From: Candidatus Fermentibacteraceae bacterium
GTDB taxonomy: Bacteria; Fermentibacterota; Fermentibacteria; Fermentibacterales; JCC-6
Direction of reading: 5' to 3'
Length of the DNA: 7,230 nucleotides
NCBI GenBank assembly: GCA_029932015.1
Contig: JAOZQW010000111.1
Span: forward strand, 1 to 7,230
A program made the translations under genes and the position numbers. The notes under the pieces were generated by a model. That model had not been told where the DNA came from, searched no databases, and was given only the letters and a program-made list of their open reading frames with translations. Position 1 is the first letter of the stretch, and each line of letters opens with the position of its first letter. Positions 6,156-7,230 of the stretch are shown here, piece after piece.

Positions 6156-7230
6156 CCCCGACACCGGGTAGCGAGGGTCTCAGGGATCTGCCTGCGGTCC
6201 ACGAACTGGCGGCCATTTTGAATGAGAGGCATCCCGAAGCGTCTCCCTCTGACATTCGCAAGGCGAGCAGGAAGGCCATCGAGAAAGAGAGGAAGCATCT
6301 TCTCGGTGGAGGATCTGTACGGGACGCGGAGGCTATCCTGAAGATGGCCGAAGTCGAACTGAAGATCGCATCCTTCTCCAGTATGGAGAATGTCATCAAC
6401 GCCACCGGTATCGTGCTGCATACAGCTATCGGAAGGGCCTGTCTTCCTCCGGCAGCCGTAGAAGCTGTCACCCGTGTTGCCTCGGGCTACAGCGTACTCC
6501 AGTGGGACCGCGAGACAGGCAGACGGGGACACCGGGACGCACATGTTGAAGACCTCATATGCAGGCTCACCGGCTGTGAGGCTGCTACCCTGGCCAACAA
6601 TAATGCCGGGGCTACACTGCTTGTTCTTTCCGCCCTGGCGAGGGGACGGGAAGTGATAGTTTCCCGAGGTCAGCTTGTCGAGATAGGCGGTTCGTTCCGC
6701 ATCCCGGAGGTAATGAAGCAGAGCGGTGCCCAAATGCGTGAGGTTGGCTGTACCAACAGGACACATCTCAGGGATTACCGTGAAGCGATAAACGAGAATA
6801 CAGCTGTGATACTGAGAGTACATCCTTCCAATTATAGAATTCGCGGTTTTACCGGTGAAGTGCCCCTCGAGGATCTGGTCACTCTCGGCAGGGAGCATGG
6901 CATTCCAGTCGTCGACGATCTCGGAGCCGGTTCTCTTGTTGACCTGAGTGAATTTGGTCTGCCCAGTGAGCCTACGGTAATGTCCAGCATCGATGCGGGT
7001 GCAGATGTTGTAACCAGTTCAGGTGATAAGCTGATCGGTGGCCCGCAGGCGGGGATAATTGTCGGAACCGCCAGGTGTCTTGAACTCATCAGGAAGCATC
7101 CTCTCGCCAGAGCACTCAGAGTCGGCAAGCTGACAATAGCTGCTCTCGAAGCGGCGCTCAGGCTCTTCGAGGAGGATCCGGCCTACATCATGGAGAACCA
7201 TCCGGTCTATTTCATGTTCGCCCGGAAACT
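6152..7230 (+). CDS. selA: L-seryl-tRNA(Sec) selenium transferase SelA, 3' end outside the window
   Basis: SelA is a cytoplasmic, PLP-dependent homo-oligomeric enzyme that converts Ser-tRNA(Sec) to Sec-tRNA(Sec) using selenophosphate. I translated 359 codons with no stop before the right edge; family members have about 460 residues. Seen: the N-terminal LRDLPAVHELA (10-20), INATGIVLHTAIGRA (82-96), DRETGRRGHRDAHVEDLICRL (119-139), NNNAGATLL (149-157), VIVSRGQLVEIGGSFRIPEVM (168-188) and SSGDKLIGGPQAGIIVG (289-305). K293 (codon 7028-7030) is the expected PLP lysine. HPLARALRVGKLTIAALEA (316-334) follows. Small departures from the common family pattern are TAIGRACL for TNLGRAPL and HPSNY for HTSNY. 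The ATG overlaps the rnfB stop by four bases, with GGGGAGAGGAG (6133-6143) at 8-base spacing. No selB, selD, tRNA-Sec or selenoprotein gene lies within the window. Confidence 0.95.
   Translation, partial: MTPTPGSEGLRDLPAVHELAAILNERHPEASPSDIRKASRKAIEKERKHLLGGGSVRDAEAILKMAEVELKIASFSSMENVINATGIVLHTAIGRACLPPAAVEAVTRVASGYSVLQWDRETGRRGHRDAHVEDLICRLTGCEAATLANNNAGATLLVLSALARGREVIVSRGQLVEIGGSFRIPEVMKQSGAQMREVGCTNRTHLRDYREAINENTAVILRVHPSNYRIRGFTGEVPLEDLVTLGREHGIPVVDDLGAGSLVDLSEFGLPSEPTVMSSIDAGADVVTSSGDKLIGGPQAGIIVGTARCLELIRKHPLARALRVGKLTIAALEAALRLFEEDPAYIMENHPVYFMFARK

Noticed and set aside
5517..6164. 215-codon open frame on the minus strand opposite rnfB
   Set aside because: It covers the cysteine-rich repeats of RnfB; its apparent regularity comes from antisense reading of the ferredoxin motifs.
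6128..6898. 256-codon open frame on the minus strand opposite rnfB end and selA
   Set aside because: The plus strand carries clear SelA motifs throughout this region; the antisense translation has no recognisable motif. It is a shadow frame despite its length.
178..7230. In-frame TGA codons as selenocysteine sites, prompted by selA
   Set aside because: Every complete gene here runs at its normal family length or longer to a single stop followed by or overlapping the next gene; no interrupted redox protein is seen.

Overview
This 7.2 kb window, about 55-60% GC by eye, comes from a bacterium with a bacterial-type tRNA-His, NrdR, a complete Rnf complex and a SelA selenium transferase. The Rnf gene order (C-D-G-E-A-B), the short RnfC without a long alanine-rich tail and the multi-ferredoxin RnfB resemble Rnf operons of anaerobes such as acetogens, Clostridia and Thermotoga more than the rsx operons of gamma-proteobacteria. 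An anaerobic or fermentative lifestyle is a reasonable inference. The GC content and several protein insertions argue against a typical low-GC Clostridium, and the lineage cannot be fixed from this window.

Layout: (1) bases 1-44, minus strand, carry the 5' part of a tRNA-His(GUG) gene cut by the window edge. It is preceded by a near-consensus promoter at 59-87. (2) Bases 45-177 are a divergent control region with overlapping inverted repeats. (3) nrdR (178-630, plus strand) encodes the ribonucleotide reductase repressor. (4) After a 50-base gap without a recognisable terminator comes a tightly packed run: rnfC (681-1994), rnfD (1995-3125), rnfG (3118-3846), rnfE (3843-4451), rnfA (4448-5092) and rnfB (5094-6155). 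(5) selA (6152-7230) starts inside the rnfB stop codon and runs off the right edge.

The six Rnf proteins together form a membrane ferredoxin:NAD+ oxidoreductase that couples electron flow to Na+ or H+ transport. RnfB takes electrons from ferredoxin, RnfA/RnfE carry them through the membrane, the covalent flavins of RnfG and RnfD carry them on the outer side, and RnfC exchanges them with NAD(H). SelA converts Ser-tRNA(Sec) to Sec-tRNA(Sec). Its start overlaps rnfB by four bases, so it is probably made from the same transcript and translationally coupled, which suggests a link between energy conservation and selenoprotein synthesis.

Most of the window is a recognisable, intact housekeeping and energy locus. 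The points worth a second look are the rnfB-selA coupling, an RnfB with seven predicted [4Fe-4S] sites, a TGCT rather than TGAT flavin-attachment motif in RnfG, an acidic insertion in RnfD, an acidic RnfG tail, and an N-terminally extended RnfA. I found no mobile element, CRISPR array or clearly new system.
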